From contig JWZX01000796.1 in assembly GCA_001275005.1 (NCBI GenBank), forward strand, positions 1-23,257: 23,257 nucleotides of DNA. The letters are read 5' to 3'. The stretch comes from Chrysochromulina tobinii (Eukaryota; Haptophyta; Prymnesiales; Chrysochromulinaceae). The position numbers and the translations under genes were made by a program. Shown here in pieces: positions 21,585 through 23,257 of the stretch (position 1 is its first letter; each line of letters starts with the position of its first letter). The notes beneath the pieces were generated by a model, which saw nothing but the letters and a program-made list of their open reading frames with translations, made no database searches and was not told the origin of the DNA.

Positions 21585-23257
21585 ATGGAGCCAGACGAGC
21601 CGCCGCCACGAACCCCCATGGAGCTCGGTCCCAATGGTCTGCCCTATGCGCGCTGCCCACCCGCACTCAATGAGTGGTGCAAATCTAGCCCATTCTTAGC
21701 GCAGCTGCCCGCTGACACTGTGCGCTCAATGCACCCGGCGATTGTCTGTCGGCCGCGCAATGACGTCGGAGGAGGCATGGGCTTATTCTGCAGCAATGGG
21801 ATCGCCAAGGGCGACGTGGTGTGGGCCGAGCTCAAGGAGGCTGGCCGCGACGAGAACGAGGAGAGCCTTGCCGCGAGGATCGCCGTGCCGCGCACGCGCA
21901 AGTGGATTGAGGCGCTGCCGCCCGCCTCGAAAAAAGCCTATTGCCATTTCATGTACAAGACGGACGATGACGAGTTCCAGAGCCTGGCAGAATTCAACTG
22001 CATGCCCGTCGATGAGTACCCGAATGCGCGCACCGTCGACATTGCCAACTACATGAACCATTCGTGCTCGCCGACGTGCCTCTTTGTCGACGGCGGCGAC
22101 GAGTACGAAGGCCTGATGGTGGCCGCACGCGATCTCGTCCCGGGCGACGAGGTGACATTTGACTATTGCACGTCCGAGGACTGCGACGGGCTCAGCCCCG
22201 AGTTCGAGTGTCGCTGCGGCACGGTCAATTGCCGCGGCAAGGTCACATCGCGTGATTGGCAGCTGCAGTCGGTGCAGCAGCAGTACGCGGGGCACTTCAT
22301 GCCGCACATCGTCGAGAAGATCGCGCGCGTAAACCCCAGCGTGGAGGTGGCCCCGCTGGTCAAGGCGGACGTTTCTCAATCATGGTGGCTGGCCAACCTC
22401 AGTGGCTCTGCAGAAGGGCCCATTCCGAAACTGATGGCGAGCGCAGCGGGTCGGCCTGATCGACTCGAGCTCATCGAGCACGTGGCGTCCGGCCTGTGGC
22501 TCGACCTGCTCAACCGACAGGCCGCGATGCTCATCGTGCACCACCGGCTCAAGATCAGCACGAATGAGGATTTGGGCGGCTTCGTGGAAGCAGGCGCGGC
22601 CATCGGCGCAGGTGAGCTTGTGATGATGCTACTGCCGCGCTCTGATGAACTCTGATGAACTCTGATGAGCTCTGATGACCCTATGATGGCCTCCCTCATC
22701 AGGCGAGCTTGTTATGCTGCTGCCGCCTAATCGCCTCCTGTGGGAAGAGGACGTAACGGACTTCAACGAGAACCTCCAGGTTGGCACCACGGCCAAGGGC
22801 GAGCGCCTCTTCTCGTCGTCGATCACGCCCGATGACGTCGACAACTATTTAGCCCACTCATGCGAGTCCAACTGCCGCTTCGTCCTCGGGCGCGATGTGA
22901 CTGCCGCCCTCTACGCCACCAGGAACATCGCGGAGGGCGAGCCCATCACATTTGACTACGATGAGACCGACGATGATCTACGCGGCGACCGGGGTGGTTT
23001 CCTGTGTAAGTGCGGCGCCAAGAGCTGCCGCGGCGAGATCCTCGGCCGACTTTACTCGCCCAAGGCGGCGCCTAAAGAGGAGCCGGCATTCGGCCTCAAA
23101 GGGGAGGAGACTGACGCTCCCACGGCCCCTCCCGCCGCACCGGCCGCACCGGCCGAGGAGCCGGCATTTGACCTCAAGGCGCTCAAGGAGCAGGAGGCGG
23201 CGGAGATGAAGAAGAAGATTGAGGAGAACGCTCTCAAGGCCAAGCAGAAGGAGAAGG
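21585..23257 (+). CDS. Tandem-SET-domain protein, 3' end beyond the window
   Basis: Join 21585-22611 and 22703 to beyond 23257; 527 codons visible. First SET unit at about 45-215: VGGGMGLFCSNGIAKGDVVW, NYMNHSCSPTC (NHSC 158-161), GDEVTFDYC and post-SET FECRCGTVNCRGKV. Second SET unit at about 315-490: GGFVEAGAAIGAG|ELVMLLP across the splice, NYLAHSCESNC (Ala393 replaces the usual Asn before HSC), GEPITFDYDE and post-SET FLCKCGAKSCRGEI. Each unit ends in a zinc-type CXC...C group. Such proteins methylate lysines using S-adenosylmethionine; the lost Asn suggests the second unit is weakened. From residue about 484 (EEPAFGLKGEETDAP) the frame runs into a copy of the Bfr1-family gene's linker. No stop is seen before the window edge. 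It is unrelated to the SMYD-type gene at 5899 beyond the SET fold. Confidence 0.82.
22612..22702 (+). other. Intron of the tandem-SET gene, 91 nt, with duplicated exon sequence
   Basis: GGCGCAG|GTGAGC donor and CCCTCATCAG|GCGAGC acceptor, phase 1, rebuilding a Gly codon (GAGELVMLLP). The first 27 nt of the intron are a near copy of the first 24 nt of the next exon, and a 10-bp repeat fills 22641-22680. Retention adds GELVMMLLPRSDEL and a stop. Confidence 0.85.
22641..22680. repeat. 10-bp tandem repeat inside the SET-gene intron
   Basis: Four units of TCTGATGA(A/G/C)C: two identical, then TCTGATGAGC and TCTGATGACC. Each carries TGA; the first supplies the stop codon met if the intron is retained. 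Confidence 0.95.
23077..23257 (+). repeat. Bfr1-gene-derived segment fused in frame to the tandem-SET gene
   Basis: 23101-23257 equals 20522-20678 with one difference, and the reading frame is the same in both genes. The 24 bp just before it (23077-23100, EEPAFGLK) resemble 20576-20599 (EEPAFDLK) with two differences, so the join sits at a repeated word. It runs off the window edge. Confidence 0.95.

Noticed and set aside
1-23257. Bacterial operons, rRNA, tRNA, insertion sequences, phage or viral genes
   Set aside because: No matching sequence or protein signature seen; the genes have introns and eukaryotic domain sets. A tRNA scan by program was not possible.

Overview
The window is a GC-rich, gene-dense piece of a nuclear genome from a unicellular eukaryotic alga. 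I see 13 protein-coding genes and no RNA gene. Evidence for a eukaryote: five short GT...AG introns (76-123 nt) that restore known protein families, N-terminal targeting-type leaders, EF-hand, MYND/SET, G-patch/R3H, PH and Bfr1-type proteins, and a plastid-type lysophosphatidate acyltransferase. Low-complexity Ala/Pro/Glu tracts and many coding minisatellites fit a haptophyte (prymnesiophyte or pavlovophyte) best, but this is inference from style, not from a marker gene.

Layout: (1) 272-1042(-) small unknown membrane protein; 1491-2159(-) DUF3228 protein; head-to-head with 2280-3644(+) G-patch/R3H protein, followed by 3836-5152(+) protein with an FBXL4-N-terminus-like domain. (2) 5899-7299(-) SET/MYND methyltransferase, head-to-head with 7424-8501(+) spliced, N-myristoylation-motif EF-hand protein. 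(3) 9040-12948(-) very long repeat-rich EF-hand/PH protein, head-to-head with 13117-14163(+) unknown, possibly plastid, protein. (4) 14517-15649(+) three-exon calflagin-like protein. (5) 16319-17415(-) two-exon lysophosphatidate acyltransferase, head-to-head with 17638-18879(+) 3-hydroxyisobutyryl-CoA hydrolase. (6) 19118-20827(+) Bfr1-family coiled-coil protein, then 21585-window end(+) tandem-SET protein, which is cut by the window edge.

The genes do not form one pathway. They fall into housekeeping (RNA processing, mRNP, lipid and valine metabolism), calcium sensing (three EF-hand-type genes) and lysine methylation (two unrelated SET proteins). Four of the 13 genes begin within 120-222 bp of a divergently transcribed neighbour, and three of those four gaps contain a perfect 12-18 bp palindrome.

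The two most interesting points lie at the right end. The intron of the tandem-SET gene starts with a near copy of the exon that follows it, the signature of an intron born by tandem duplication of an exonic segment. The same gene then runs, in frame, into a 157-bp almost identical copy of the 3' coding part of the neighbouring Bfr1-family gene, exactly where the window stops. This is either a recent exon capture or an assembly join at a repeat.
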